Shown: positions 49,922-58,939 of the stretch, one piece after another
How positions within the stretch are numbered: the first letter of the stretch is position 1
Layout: each line of letters starts with the position of its first letter
Source: Tepidisphaera sp.
Lineage (GTDB): Bacteria > Planctomycetota > Phycisphaerae > Phycisphaerales > UBA1924
Assembly: GCA_016124375.1 (NCBI GenBank)
Contig: WGNV01000009.1
Location: 1 to 64,000 of the forward strand
Length of the DNA: 64,000 nucleotides
Direction of reading: 5' to 3'
The notes under the pieces: model-generated
What the model saw: the letters and a program-made list of their open reading frames with translations, nothing else
The model's database searches: none
Told to the model about the DNA's origin: nothing
Made by a program: the position numbers and the translations under genes

Positions 49922-50608
49922 ATGTCCGCCCCGCGGCCAAACCTGGGTCCGTCCGACGCCCCGCCGCCCGGCGTCGAACGCATCCGCCCGGATGAATCCC
50001 TCGACACCTCCCTCGTCGAGCAAATCCGCCGGGGTGACCCCAACGCCTGGACCGCCCTCGTCGCCCGCTACCAAAACCGGCTCTTCTCCGTGTGCCTCCG
50101 CATGGTGCACAATCGCGAGATGGCCACCGACCTGACCCAGGACGCCTTCGTCAAGATCATCCAGGGCATCAACACCTTCGACGGCCGCTCCAAGCTCTCG
50201 ACGTGGATGATCCGGATCACGATGAACGTCTGCCTCTCCAAACTAAGGTCCGAGAAGCTGCGTCGACATGCCAGCCTGGACGCGATGCGTGAGGGTGCGG
50301 GGCCGGGCGGGCCAAACCCGGGGAGAGCCCGGGGGTTCGAACAAAATAAGGAACCGGAGGTCGGGGAGAGCGTCGAACACGACGAAGAGAGGGCGATCGT
50401 TCTGGCCGCCCTTCGAGAACTCGATCCTGAGCAGCGAGCGGTGCTGATTCTGTGCGACAGTCAAGGTCAAAGCTACGAGCAGATCGCCGAGGTGATGCAG
50501 GTGGCGGTCGGCACGATCAAGAGCCGCCTGTTCCGGGCGCGGACAGCCCTGCGCGAAGCGGTGGAGGCGAAGCTGGCCGGGAGGAGCCAGCGGGAGGATG
50601 GGGCCTGA
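49922..50608 (+). CDS. ECF RNA polymerase sigma factor
   Basis: A 228-residue sigma-70 factor of the extracytoplasmic-function group. Region 2: PNAWTALVARYQNRLFSVCL, NREMATDLTQDAFVKIIQGI and FDGRSKLSTWMIRITMNVC. Region 4: LDPEQRAVLILCDSQGQSYE, QIAEVMQVAVGTIKSRLFRA. An approximately 45-residue Gly/Glu-rich linker (EGAGPGGPNPGRARGFE) separates them. A membrane anti-sigma gene follows after a tandem repeat, so release from the membrane is the likely control. Confidence 0.93.
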   Translation: MSAPRPNLGPSDAPPPGVERIRPDESLDTSLVEQIRRGDPNAWTALVARYQNRLFSVCLRMVHNREMATDLTQDAFVKIIQGINTFDGRSKLSTWMIRITMNVCLSKLRSEKLRRHASLDAMREGAGPGGPNPGRARGFEQNKEPEVGESVEHDEERAIVLAALRELDPEQRAVLILCDSQGQSYEQIAEVMQVAVGTIKSRLFRARTALREAVEAKLAGRSQREDGA

Positions 50609-50640
50609 CACAGGTGAAGGGGTGATTCGGCGCCCCGCTC

Positions 50641-50680
50641 CGGAACTCCGGAACTTCGGAACTCTGGAACTCTGGAACTT
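50641..50680. repeat. Octamer tandem array (5 x 8 bp) of CGGAACTC
   Basis: CGGAACTC, CGGAACTT, CGGAACTC, TGGAACTC, TGGAACTT, between sigma and anti-sigma genes, immediately 5' of the anti-sigma start. Confidence 0.85.
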
Positions 50681-50694
50681 CGTTTCCTTTTCTC

Positions 50695-51927
50695 ATGAAC
50701 ACGTCTGACTCCAATCCCGACCCTCGTCCCGACCGGCGCCCAGATCTGCGCCCGGTCGACGAGGCACAACTGCTCGACTGGATCGACGGGCGTTTGTCCG
50801 CCGCCGAGCAGTCGCGCCTGGAGCAGGCCTCCGGCCGCGCCGGCCTGTCAGACCGCATCGCCCAGATGCAGGCTCACAAGCAGATCTTGCAGAGCTTGCC
50901 GGAAGAGGACGCGCCGGCGGACCTGATGGACCGCGTGCTCGCGGCGCTCGAGCGCGATCAGCTCGTCGGGGGCGGCATGCCCCGCCAGGTCGAGGACATG
51001 GTGATCGGTCGCCGCACGCCCAGCCGCCTGCCGGCGTTCGCGATGGCCGCGGGCGTGTTGCTGCTCATCGGGGGCGCGTCGTACATCGGGCTGGTGGCGA
51101 TGCGCGCCAACCCGGCGACGCCGCTCGCACCGAACCGCTCCAGCATCCCGGGCCCGCTGGCGCTCAACACGGCGCCGGTGACGCCGGACGAAAAGCCCGC
51201 GCCGGACCACGCCTCGAAAGTCAACGAATCCTCGGGCGCCGCCATCGCCAGCGCCTCGCCCATGGCGAAGACAGAAGCGTCGCAGGACGCCCGGGCCCTG
51301 GCGCCGGACGCGAGCACGGAAGAGCCGGCCGCCCTGGCCCAGGCATCGCCCCCGCCCCAGCCGGAGGACCTCCCGCTCGATCGTGCGGCCGAACTGGCCA
51401 GCGAAGGGCGCCTCGCGATCCGCGTCGTGGCCGACGACACCCGCAACCTCCCCAGCCTGGAGCAGGCCGGCAAGACCAGCACCAAGTGGCGACTGCGGAA
51501 GGACGTGCCCGCTTCGGTCGCGGCCGCCGTCCTCCCCACCGGGCCTCGTGCCGATATCGGGCCCGAAACCACATACACCGGTCCGGCGATGGCGAGCGCC
51601 GAGTTCCGGCGCGAAGCCGCGGCCGGCATCCTGGCTCCACACCTCGGTCTTCGCGCCGGCTTCGAAGCCCTGCCCAGCAACCCCTCCGACCCCATGTCCC
51701 GCGTGCGTGGCACCTACCTGGTCGAGATCCCGGCGGAAGCAACCTCGCTCCAATCGCTGAAGAAGCTCTTCGCCGATCGTCTGCACGCGGGCGTGAAGTT
51801 CGAAGAACTGCCCGAGGGCATGGCCGTCTCTCCCCCCGCAACGCCCGACACCGTGCTGTGGTGGACCATGGGCCCGGACCACTGGTCCCCCCGCGCCAGC
51901 GTGCCGGTGGTCGTGCAGCGGCGCTAG
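50695..51927 (+). CDS. Transmembrane anti-sigma factor
   Basis: A 410-residue protein. The cytoplasmic N-terminal part (DEAQLLDWIDGRLSAAEQSR, then PEEDAPADLMDRVLAALERD) resembles the short anti-sigma domain that binds ECF sigma factors. One membrane helix (about residues 113-135, FAMAAGVLLLIGGASYIGLV) follows. The rest is a periplasmic region: an Ala/Pro-rich linker and a folded domain (TYLVEIPAEATSLQSLKKLF, KFEELPEGMAVSP). It lies 86 bp after the sigma gene. No zinc-binding ASDF motif is obvious, so the regulation may be by protein partner rather than redox. Confidence 0.8.
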   Translation: MNTSDSNPDPRPDRRPDLRPVDEAQLLDWIDGRLSAAEQSRLEQASGRAGLSDRIAQMQAHKQILQSLPEEDAPADLMDRVLAALERDQLVGGGMPRQVEDMVIGRRTPSRLPAFAMAAGVLLLIGGASYIGLVAMRANPATPLAPNRSSIPGPLALNTAPVTPDEKPAPDHASKVNESSGAAIASASPMAKTEASQDARALAPDASTEEPAALAQASPPPQPEDLPLDRAAELASEGRLAIRVVADDTRNLPSLEQAGKTSTKWRLRKDVPASVAAAVLPTGPRADIGPETTYTGPAMASAEFRREAAAGILAPHLGLRAGFEALPSNPSDPMSRVRGTYLVEIPAEATSLQSLKKLFADRLHAGVKFEELPEGMAVSPPATPDTVLWWTMGPDHWSPRASVPVVVQRR

Positions 51928-51998
51928 CAAGACGCGACGGTTCGAAACCGCCGACACGTCGGACGGCGTCCGGCACCTAAGGTCTTCGGAGGTGCCGC

Positions 51999-52868
51999 AT
52001 GGCGCACACGCACAATGATCGTTCCATCTCGCGTCGCATTCCGGGGGTGATCGGGGCGCTGGCCCTGCTGGGTCTGGGCGCCGGGTTCGCGGCTCAGCCG
52101 TCGAAGCTCGGCGACAAGCCCGCCCGCACGGACGCCAAAGGCTTCGCGGTGGTAGAGCTGTACACCTCGGAAGGGTGCTCCTCGTGCCCGCCGGCCGACG
52201 CGGCGCTGGCGGCCCTGCACGCCCGGGCCACCAAGGACGCCACGCCCGTGTACACCCTCTCTTTTCACGTGGACTACTGGAACAACCTCGGCTGGCCGGA
52301 CCGCTTCTCGACCACAGGCAACACCGAGCGGCAACACCGCTACGCGAAGGCGTTTAGGGCCAACAGCGTCTACACGCCCCAGGCGATCGTCAACGGCAGC
52401 GCCGAGTTCGTGGGCGCCGACACTTCGCGCCTGGACACCGAGGTGAAGGCGGCCCTCGCCAAGCCGGCGACGGCCAGCGTGAAGCTGACTCAATCGCCCT
52501 GGCAGGCTGACCAGGTGATCGGCCTGCGGGCGGAGATCGAGCACGCGCCGGCCGGGGCGCTGCTGTGCGCCGCGCTGTGCGAGGACGGCCTGAGCAACGA
52601 CGTCAAGGCGGGCGAGAATCGCGGGCGGGTGCTGGCGCACGACAGCGTGGTGCGCGACTTCCAGGTGAGCAAGATCGGCGACGACGGCGTGGTGCGGGTG
52701 TCGCTGACGCCGCCGAAAGACCTGAAGGCGTCCAAGGCGAGCATCGTGGTGTTCGTGCAGGATGCCGAAACCATGAAGGTGCTGGGCGCTACCGGAGCGG
52801 CACTGAAGGCCGAGCCGGAGGCCAAGGCACCCAGGGCGACAACCCAGGCCCCGGCGACGCCGAAGTAA
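51999..52868 (+). CDS. DUF1223 secreted thioredoxin-like protein
   Basis: A 289-residue exported protein. Signal peptide (IPGVIGALALLGLGAGFAAQ) then the DUF1223 domain: VVELYTSEGCSSCPPADAAL with Cys60 and Cys63 of a C-x2-C thioredoxin-like site, FHVDYWNNLGWPDRFSTTGN, YTPQAIVNGSAEFVGAD. A beta-rich C-terminal domain and Ala-rich tail complete it. Members of the family are thought to handle disulfides or metal at the envelope, with no confirmed substrate. It lies 71 bp after the anti-sigma gene on the same strand. Confidence 0.88.
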   Translation: MAHTHNDRSISRRIPGVIGALALLGLGAGFAAQPSKLGDKPARTDAKGFAVVELYTSEGCSSCPPADAALAALHARATKDATPVYTLSFHVDYWNNLGWPDRFSTTGNTERQHRYAKAFRANSVYTPQAIVNGSAEFVGADTSRLDTEVKAALAKPATASVKLTQSPWQADQVIGLRAEIEHAPAGALLCAALCEDGLSNDVKAGENRGRVLAHDSVVRDFQVSKIGDDGVVRVSLTPPKDLKASKASIVVFVQDAETMKVLGATGAALKAEPEAKAPRATTQAPATPK

Positions 52869-52888
52869 GCCCGCTCCGCGCGGGGGGG

Positions 52889-54187
52889 CTACTTCGGCAT
52901 CGGAATCGAGATCGGGGGCTGGCCCGGCGGCATCGCGGCCCCGGGCTTGGCGGGCTCGCCCGGCTTGGGCAGCGGCGCCAGCAGATCGTCCATCGTCGAG
53001 GCCATGAGCGAGCCCTTGAACGCGGGCAACTGGAAGACCCAGCCCTGCCAGCGCTCGTTCATCGCGCTGATCTCGCTCTTCAGATCATCGCTCGGGCCCG
53101 CGGGCGCCGCTGGCTTTGCCTCTTCCTTGGCGGACGAATCCTTCGCGGCTTCGGGCGAAGCTGGTGCGTCCTTCTTGTCGTCGGCTTTGTCGTCCTTGCT
53201 CGCGTCCGGCTTGGCAGGCGCGTCGGCCGCGTGCGGGGTGTCGGCTGGCGGGGCGGGCGGGGCTTCGTAGTCGGCGTGCAGGCCCCACCACCAGTCTTCG
53301 CCCTGCTTCACGCCCTTGGCGTCGATCACCAGCCCGTCGAAGCAGATGACCTTGTACTCGGCGGCGTCCGGCACGTTCACGTTGATCGTGTCGGCCTTGG
53401 CGACATCGTCGAAGGTCGCGCCCGAGAAGCAGTTGGCCAGGCGGGTCAGGATGTAATCGTCCTTGAGCTTTCGCCCCTCGGGCAGGTCGGCGAGGGTGAA
53501 CTTGGTCTGGTCCTTGGTGGGGCGGGAGATGTCGACCAGCACCTTGCCCTGGCGGATGGTCTGCACTTCGCGCACGCGTTCGGGGCGGAGGTCTTCGAGC
53601 GAGCGGACGAGCCACTCCTTGGCGTCGGTCTCGACGCGGAAATCGCCGCTGACGAGGTACGACTGGGCCTGGCCGGCCAGGCGCACGAAGTTCTTCGGGC
53701 CGGCGGCATCATCCAGGGGCGAGGCCTGCGCGCCGTCGAACTGCTTGCGCCCGACGATCACGCTGTCCAGGGCCTTGCCGCCCGAGTCTTTGAACGTCAC
53801 CAGCGTGGCGGCGCTGCCCGCGGCCTCGGGGTCTTCGACTCCCAGGCGGGCGTAGAGATCCGGCTTGGAGGTTTTTTCTTCGAGGATCTTGGCGTCGGCG
53901 AATGTGCGCAACGTGTCGTGCACGCGGGCGTTGTCGGCGCCGTAGCCCCCCTTGGCGGGGATCACCCACTTCTGCCCCTGCTTCTCGAGCACGAGATCGG
54001 TCTTGTCCTTGCGAAAGGTGATGCTGGCGATCTGGTCGGCGGCTTTGGCAAAGTCGGGCAGCAGCGGCGGGTGCTCCTTGGCGCTCGCGCTCTGAGTCTG
54101 GCCTCCTCGCCCGGAGACGACCAGGTATCCACCGACGAACACCGCCGCGGCGATTCCCGCGAGCGCGGCCAGTTGAACGGGCTTCAC
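52889..54187 (-). CDS. DUF4340 protein of the Gld-like ABC system
   Basis: A 432-residue protein with one N-terminal membrane helix (LAALAGIAAAVFVGGYLVVS). The DUF4340 region includes IASITFRKDKTDLVLEKQGQ, WVIPAKGGYGADNARVHDTL, YARLGVEDPEAAGSAATLVT and PKNFVRLAGQAQSYLVSGDF. It has a low-complexity Lys/Asp/Ala segment (PDASKDDKADDKKDAPASPE) near residues 335-375. DUF4340 genes commonly follow GldG-type genes, and here its start overlaps the GldG-like stop by ATGA. It probably forms the periplasmic partner of the ABC transporter. Confidence 0.85.
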   Translation of the reverse strand: MKPVQLAALAGIAAAVFVGGYLVVSGRGGQTQSASAKEHPPLLPDFAKAADQIASITFRKDKTDLVLEKQGQKWVIPAKGGYGADNARVHDTLRTFADAKILEEKTSKPDLYARLGVEDPEAAGSAATLVTFKDSGGKALDSVIVGRKQFDGAQASPLDDAAGPKNFVRLAGQAQSYLVSGDFRVETDAKEWLVRSLEDLRPERVREVQTIRQGKVLVDISRPTKDQTKFTLADLPEGRKLKDDYILTRLANCFSGATFDDVAKADTINVNVPDAAEYKVICFDGLVIDAKGVKQGEDWWWGLHADYEAPPAPPADTPHAADAPAKPDASKDDKADDKKDAPASPEAAKDSSAKEEAKPAAPAGPSDDLKSEISAMNERWQGWVFQLPAFKGSLMASTMDDLLAPLPKPGEPAKPGAAMPPGQPPISIPMPK

Positions 54188-56118
54188 GAAGCACCTCCGG
54201 AGGTGTGGGCCTGGGCGGAGGTCGCGGCCACCGCTCGCCTCGCCCGCCTGAACAGATAGAGCAGCAGCGCGAACGCCGCGACCAGCACCGGCATCATCGC
54301 GGTGTTGATGATCTTGAGCAGCGTGCCCAGGTGCTCGATGTCTTTGTTGAGATCAAGGCGCACCTGGCGGAGCTTTTTGCGGGTGTCGGCGTAGTCGGCC
54401 TTGAACTTGGCGATTTCCTTGGCCTGTTCGGCGGTCAGCGTGAGCGCCCCCTTGTCGTCGCGGGCCCGCTGCAGCTCTTCGATGTGCTTCTGCGTGTCCT
54501 TGAGTTTTTCCTCCAGCACCGCCTGCTGAGAGAGCAGGGTCTGGTCGGCGCGGCGCTGCATCTCGTCCACGGTGTCGAAGGGCCGTGCCGCCTCGCGCCG
54601 GGCGCGGATCGAGATCAGGTCGTCGTTGCCCGTCAGGTTGTCGAGCGCGCTGAGCACGAAGTCGGCGTTGTCGGAGATCTTGCGCTGCACCTGCTGGCCG
54701 AAGAAGTTCTCGCTGCGGGTCCACATGTTGTCGGCCAGCATGTCGCAGTCGACCACATAGATCACATTGATCGAGCCCTTGGATTCCTTCAGCACTTCCT
54801 TGGGCGCTGGGGGTGCTTCCTGGCCTTCGGGGGGCTTGGGCGGGCCGTCGGGGAAGGCGCTCTTGACCTTGCCCGACAGGCGGGCGGCCAGCGTCAGTTC
54901 GATGTTGCCCGGAGTGTATTGCTTCAGCAGCGCCTTGGGGTCGGGCGGGAAGCCGAGCGCCTCGGTGGGAAGCACGCCTCCCGAGGTGGTCGTGTGCACC
55001 AGGGGCGTGATGGTGGCGCCGTCCTTGAAGTCTTTCTTGGGCTCGATGACGCCGCTGGTCGCGAAGATGAGCTGCTTGAGGTTGCTGGTGACGGCGTCTT
55101 CCTTCGCGAAGGTCTTTTCGTTGAGGTTCAGCCACACGATGTAGGGCACCGGCTCCTGGCTGCCCCGCTGGCCGACGTACACGCGCAGCGCCAGGTCCTT
55201 GTCGGCGGCCAGCTTGCCCGGGGTCATCTGCACGCCCCAGGCGTCAAGGATCTTGGCGAGCGAGGACGAGCCGCCCCCGCTGCCCATGCCCATCGGGCCC
55301 GGGCTCTTGTCGTTCTCGCAGTAGGGGTCGGTGAACAGGAGCACGTGCCCGCCCCGCATCACGTACTGGTCGATGGCGAACAGGGTCTGGTCGCTCAGGT
55401 TCTGCGGGTGCACGATCATGAGCACGGTGATGTCGTCGGGAATCTCCTTGGCGTCGTTGAGGGTGCGGACCTGGTAGAGGCTCTTGATTTCTTCGGAGAT
55501 GGCCCAAGGGGGCGTCTGCTCGGGCTGGCGGGTGCGCGGGTTCATGGTGAAGCCGCCGTCCAGGGCGATGCTCGAGATGATGCCGACGACGGGCTTCTTG
55601 GGGTTGGCCAGCGAGTAGACCAGGCGCGACACGTCGTACTCGAGGAAGCGTTCCTTGCGGGGGTCAAAGAACGGGATGACCTCCTTGCCGTCGGTGGAGT
55701 TGGTGCCGACCAGGCCCAGGTACAGGTTCTCCCCCGCCTCGTTGATGGGCACGGGCGTAAGGCCGGCCTGGGTGGCGTCGTCTTCTTCCTGCGAGAAGGG
55801 CTCGGGGTTGATCACGCTCAACTTGATCTTGCCGTTGGAGACGCGGGCGTACTCCTCCAGCGTCTCGCGCACCCGCTGGGCGAAGGACTGGATCTCCGGA
55901 CGGCCCTGCGCGAGCTTGGAGGTGTAGTACAGCGTGAGCTTGATGGGCTCTTCGGGCGACCTGGCGATATTGCGGCTGCCCTTGGTCAGCGTGTAGATCG
56001 ACCCCTCGGTCGCATCCACCCGCACGCCCCGCAGGCCGGCCCCCGCCAGCATGTTGACGCCCAGGAACAGGACCAACAGGGCGGTGAACAACAGCGGAAT
56101 CTGAAGCGATCGGAGCAT
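54184..56118 (-). CDS. GldG-like ABC-associated periplasmic protein
   Basis: A 644-residue protein with N-terminal (IPLLFTALLVLFLGVNMLAG) and C-terminal (MMPVLVAAFALLLYLFRRAR) membrane helices. The large periplasmic part contains VDATEGSIYTLTKGSRNIAR, IKLTLYYTSKLAQGRPEIQS, PVVGIISSIALDGGFTMNP, and GGHVLLFTDPYCENDKSPGP, the landmarks of the GldG/ABC-auxiliary family. A coiled-coil region (QQAVLEEKLKDTQKHIEELQ) precedes the last helix. In Bacteroidota GldAFG supports gliding, but many non-gliding bacteria carry the set; here the function is unknown. Confidence 0.88.
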   Translation of the reverse strand: MLRSLQIPLLFTALLVLFLGVNMLAGAGLRGVRVDATEGSIYTLTKGSRNIARSPEEPIKLTLYYTSKLAQGRPEIQSFAQRVRETLEEYARVSNGKIKLSVINPEPFSQEEDDATQAGLTPVPINEAGENLYLGLVGTNSTDGKEVIPFFDPRKERFLEYDVSRLVYSLANPKKPVVGIISSIALDGGFTMNPRTRQPEQTPPWAISEEIKSLYQVRTLNDAKEIPDDITVLMIVHPQNLSDQTLFAIDQYVMRGGHVLLFTDPYCENDKSPGPMGMGSGGGSSSLAKILDAWGVQMTPGKLAADKDLALRVYVGQRGSQEPVPYIVWLNLNEKTFAKEDAVTSNLKQLIFATSGVIEPKKDFKDGATITPLVHTTTSGGVLPTEALGFPPDPKALLKQYTPGNIELTLAARLSGKVKSAFPDGPPKPPEGQEAPPAPKEVLKESKGSINVIYVVDCDMLADNMWTRSENFFGQQVQRKISDNADFVLSALDNLTGNDDLISIRARREAARPFDTVDEMQRRADQTLLSQQAVLEEKLKDTQKHIEELQRARDDKGALTLTAEQAKEIAKFKADYADTRKKLRQVRLDLNKDIEHLGTLLKIINTAMMPVLVAAFALLLYLFRRARRAVAATSAQAHTSGGAS

Positions 56119-56133
56119 GTCTACCTCTTCGTA

Positions 56134-56154
56134 GGTCGGCTCTCCGAGCCAACC
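56134..56154. repeat. Dispersed palindrome GGTCGGCTC
   Basis: GGTCGGCTC...GAGCCAACC, one arm mismatch, between the GldG- and GldF-like genes. Confidence 0.65.
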
Positions 56155-56217
56155 TTTTCGTTTCGATTTTCAGCACATCGCAACCCCCCGGCGTCACGCC
56201 GGGGCGCTCTCACGCCA

Positions 56218-56946
56218 TCACTTCCCGCGCTCGAGCAACGCGGCATTCAACACCAGGCACGTCACGATCAGCGAGCCGAAGAAAATCAAATCCCGGGCGT
56301 CGATCACTCCCTTGCCGATCGAATCAAACCGGGTGAGAAAACTGAACGACGCGATGGTGTCGACCACACCCTGCGGGGCCCAGCCCTGGAAGAAATCAAG
56401 CACGGGCGACAGCCCCGCCAGCAGAAAGCCGAAGCACACCACCACCGCCAGGATGAACGCCACCACCTGGCTGCGGGTCGCGGCACTCGCGCACGCCCCG
56501 ATCGCCAGGAAGCTCCCCGCCATCAGCACGCTGCCCACATACCCCGTCAAGATCGCCCCGTTGTCCGGGTGGCCAAGATAGTTCACCGTGATCCACAGCG
56601 GGAAGGTCAGCACGATCGCCAGCGTCGTGAAGATCCACGCGGCCAGGTACTTGCCCACCACCGCGCCCAGGCGGGTGATGGGAAGCGTCGACAGCAGTTC
56701 CAGCGTGCCGCTGCGCCGTTCCTCCGCCCACAGCCTCATCGCGATCGCGGGGATCAGGCACATGAACAGCCAGGGCTGAAAGGTGAAAAACGACCGGAGG
56801 TCCGCCTGGCGGGCCTCGAAGAACCCCCCGATCTCGAAGGTGAAGACCCCCGAGAGGATCAGGAAGATGATGATGAAGACGTAGGCGACCGGGGTCACGA
56901 AGTACCCGGCCAGCTCGCGTCTTAGTACCGCTGTCCAACCTTGCAT
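56218..56946 (-). CDS. GldF-like ABC transporter permease
   Basis: A 242-residue permease with about six hydrophobic segments: YFVTPVAYVFIIIFLILSGV, FQPWLFMCLIPAIAMRLWAE, YLAAWIFTTLAIVLTFPLWI, YVGSVLMAGSFLAIGACASA, VVAFILAVVVCFGFLLAGLS and DLIFFGSLIVTCLVLNAALL. EERRSGTLELLSTLPIT is the coupling helix contacting the ATPase. The family usually pairs with the ATPase encoded just upstream (57033) and the GldG-like protein downstream (54184). Confidence 0.92.
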   Translation of the reverse strand: MQGWTAVLRRELAGYFVTPVAYVFIIIFLILSGVFTFEIGGFFEARQADLRSFFTFQPWLFMCLIPAIAMRLWAEERRSGTLELLSTLPITRLGAVVGKYLAAWIFTTLAIVLTFPLWITVNYLGHPDNGAILTGYVGSVLMAGSFLAIGACASAATRSQVVAFILAVVVCFGFLLAGLSPVLDFFQGWAPQGVVDTIASFSFLTRFDSIGKGVIDARDLIFFGSLIVTCLVLNAALLERGK

Positions 56947-56964
56947 GGTGTGCTCTCTGTGGTA

Positions 56965-57018
56965 GGTCGGCTCTCCGAGCCGCCCTGAATCTGGGTGGCC
57001 CCTCTCTCCGAGAGGGGC
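56965..57018. repeat. GGTCGGCTC and GCCCCTCTC palindromes
   Basis: GGTCGGCTCTCCGAGCCGCC (56965-56984) and GCCCCTCTCTCCGAGAGGGGC (56998-57018) side by side between permease and ATPase genes. Confidence 0.75.
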
Positions 57019-57032
57019 GATTCTTCCTCGGT

Positions 57033-58034
57033 CTAGTTCTTGGCGCCGGTGCTGGTGAGTTCTCTGAACACGTCATCGAGGCGTCCGCCCTCGGTGCGCA
57101 TCTGGTCCACCCGCCAGTTCTTGCTGCGGACCAGTTGGGTAATCGCGGGAGCGATGTCCTTGCCACGGCTTGGGATCACGGTGCACGTCACACGCACGCC
57201 TTCGGAGGTGGTCGCCCGGCCCAGGTCTTCCACGCTGGCCACGCCCGCGAGCTTCTGAAACTCTTCGAAGATGGCCGTGCCCGCGGGGGGCACCAGCGAG
57301 ACGGTGACGGCGTTGTGATAGCGGCTGCGAGCCGCGAGCTCGATGGGCGTCGCGTCGGCCACCACCTTGCCCTTGGCGATGACGATCGCCCGGGTGCACA
57401 CCGCCTCGACCTCTTCGAGAATGTGCGTGCTGAGCACGATGGCGCGTTCGCCCTGGCCGGCCAGCTCGCGGATGAGGCGGCGAACTTCGAACTTCTGGTT
57501 GGGGTCCAGCCCGTCGGTGGGCTCATCCATGATCAGCACCGGGGGCTCGTGCAGGATCGCCTGGGCCAGGCCCACGCGGCGCTTGAACCCCTTGCTCAGT
57601 GTGTCGATCGGCTGGCGCAGCACCCCCTGCAGGCTGGTGCGGCTGATGGCCTTGTCGATCGCCCCGCGCTTGGCGCTCCCACTCATCCCCCGGGCCCGGG
57701 CGCAGAAGTCCAGGAACGATTCGGGCGTCATGTCCGCATAGGCCGGGGCGCCTTCGGGCAGGTAGCCGATGCGGGCCTTCACGTCCAGCGGGGACTCGCC
57801 GACGTCAAAGCCGCAGACCTTGGCCGAGCCGCTGGTGGGCGCGAGGTAGCCGGTGATCATCTTCATGGTGGTGGACTTGCCGGCGCCGTTGGGGCCGAGA
57901 AAGCCCAAGACCTCGCCCGGAGCGATCGAGAACGACACCCCGTCCACCGCCAGGATTGACCCCGAACCGCTCCCAAATCGCTTGGTGAGTCGATCCAGTT
58001 CGATAAGCCGATTGGTCATGCCGGTATTTTCCAT
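57033..58034 (-). CDS. GldA-like ABC transporter ATP-binding protein
   Basis: A 333-residue ATPase of the ABC-2 type. Walker A is FLGPNGAGKSTTMKMITGYL, Q-loop IGYLPEGAPAYADMTPES, signature TLSKGFKRRVGLAQAI, Walker B VLIMDEPTDGLDP and switch His in STHILEEVEAV. An approximately 80-residue C-terminal regulatory part follows (AAGVASVEDLGRATT-like). Start 58034 or, equally, ATG 58019. It drives the GldF-like permease downstream. It is the first gene of a four-gene reverse-strand operon (57033 to 52889). Confidence 0.94.
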   Translation of the reverse strand: MENTGMTNRLIELDRLTKRFGSGSGSILAVDGVSFSIAPGEVLGFLGPNGAGKSTTMKMITGYLAPTSGSAKVCGFDVGESPLDVKARIGYLPEGAPAYADMTPESFLDFCARARGMSGSAKRGAIDKAISRTSLQGVLRQPIDTLSKGFKRRVGLAQAILHEPPVLIMDEPTDGLDPNQKFEVRRLIRELAGQGERAIVLSTHILEEVEAVCTRAIVIAKGKVVADATPIELAARSRYHNAVTVSLVPPAGTAIFEEFQKLAGVASVEDLGRATTSEGVRVTCTVIPSRGKDIAPAITQLVRSKNWRVDQMRTEGGRLDDVFRELTSTGAKN

Positions 58035-58357
58035 TCGGACGCGGATTGTTCGGTTCCGGATATGCCCGCATCATGTCCGGATAAGAGCGCGACGACTCGC
58101 CCGCGGCCGCGCGACCATGAGATGCTCGCGGCCCCGCGGATCCGTCGCCCGTTGCCAGTTTGTAGGCGATAACCGGAGCGAAGGTCCGGAGAAACGCCGA
58201 ACAACCGGCGCATCTGTTGCGCTCGACATGCCGGGGAGGGGTGGTTCGGGGGGCGAGGTGGGCGGCAAGGCGGACATATGGCACGTTGAGGCTGTTCGGG
58301 TCGCCCGCCCCGCTTGCGTTCGGCGTCGGGGGCGTTCCCACACCGCGTGAGGACACC
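58035..58357. other. Divergent promoter region between ABC operon and STAS gene
   Basis: About 320 bp. It probably holds promoters for both directions, but no clear -35/-10 pair could be fixed. The stretch 58075-58200 contains several short complementary segments. No repeat of the families above is present. Confidence 0.4.
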
Positions 58358-58801
58358 ATGATTCAGCTTCACAACGCCTCCCCGCTTCCGGACACGATGT
58401 TCACCCTGAGCCAGGTCGGCGATATCGCCGTGCTGGCGATCACCTGCCCGGCCCTGCTCGACGATCAGGCCCAGGCGCTGGCACCCTCGCTTCGCGACGT
58501 CGCCCTGCAGAGCCAGGGGCGGGTGCTCATCGACATGGGGGGCGTGGGAAGGTTCTCGTGTGCGTGGATCAACACGCTGCTTGAACTCACCCGCACCTGC
58601 AAACGCCTCGGCGGGCAGATGTTTGTGGTCAACGTTCAACCCAAGGCGCGGCACCTGTTGCGGACCTCGGAACTCGACCGGCATCTGAACCTCGCTCCGT
58701 CGCGAGCCGCGGCGTTTCAGGCGCTCGGCCACCCCACCGTCGCGCCCTGGCGCCTGGCAGTGGCGCGCTGGCTGGATATTCCCGTCGGTCAAGCGGCGTA
58801 A
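58358..58801 (+). CDS. STAS-domain anti-sigma factor antagonist-like protein
   Basis: A 147-residue soluble protein with the STAS fold: FTLSQVGDIAVLAITCPALL, RVLIDMGGVGRFSCAWINTL, and LLELTRTCKRLGGQMFVVNV. It resembles SpoIIAA/RsbV antagonists. Where these carry a phosphorylated Ser in 'DSSG', the equivalent here reads FSCAW, with Ala or Cys at the expected Ser by my alignment, so phospho-control may differ. Two PP2C phosphatases for such proteins are encoded at 4227 and 14797. A kinase (HATPase) is not visible. Confidence 0.78.
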   Translation: MIQLHNASPLPDTMFTLSQVGDIAVLAITCPALLDDQAQALAPSLRDVALQSQGRVLIDMGGVGRFSCAWINTLLELTRTCKRLGGQMFVVNVQPKARHLLRTSELDRHLNLAPSRAAAFQALGHPTVAPWRLAVARWLDIPVGQAA

Positions 58802-58939
58802 GGGCCCCGCGTGCCCGCACGTCGCCGGCCTGCCGGACCGTTGCGGCCACCCAAAAACGCCGATCCGACTGGGGCGGGGAGACGTATAGCCCCGGGTTGG
58901 ATTTCGGACTTTCTCGCCCGCATTAAGATCGAGGTACGC

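Noticed and set aside
54205..56925. A 906-codon open frame antisense to the GldG- and GldF-like genes
   Set aside because: Same reason; the opposite strand carries recognisable membrane proteins with correct codon positions.
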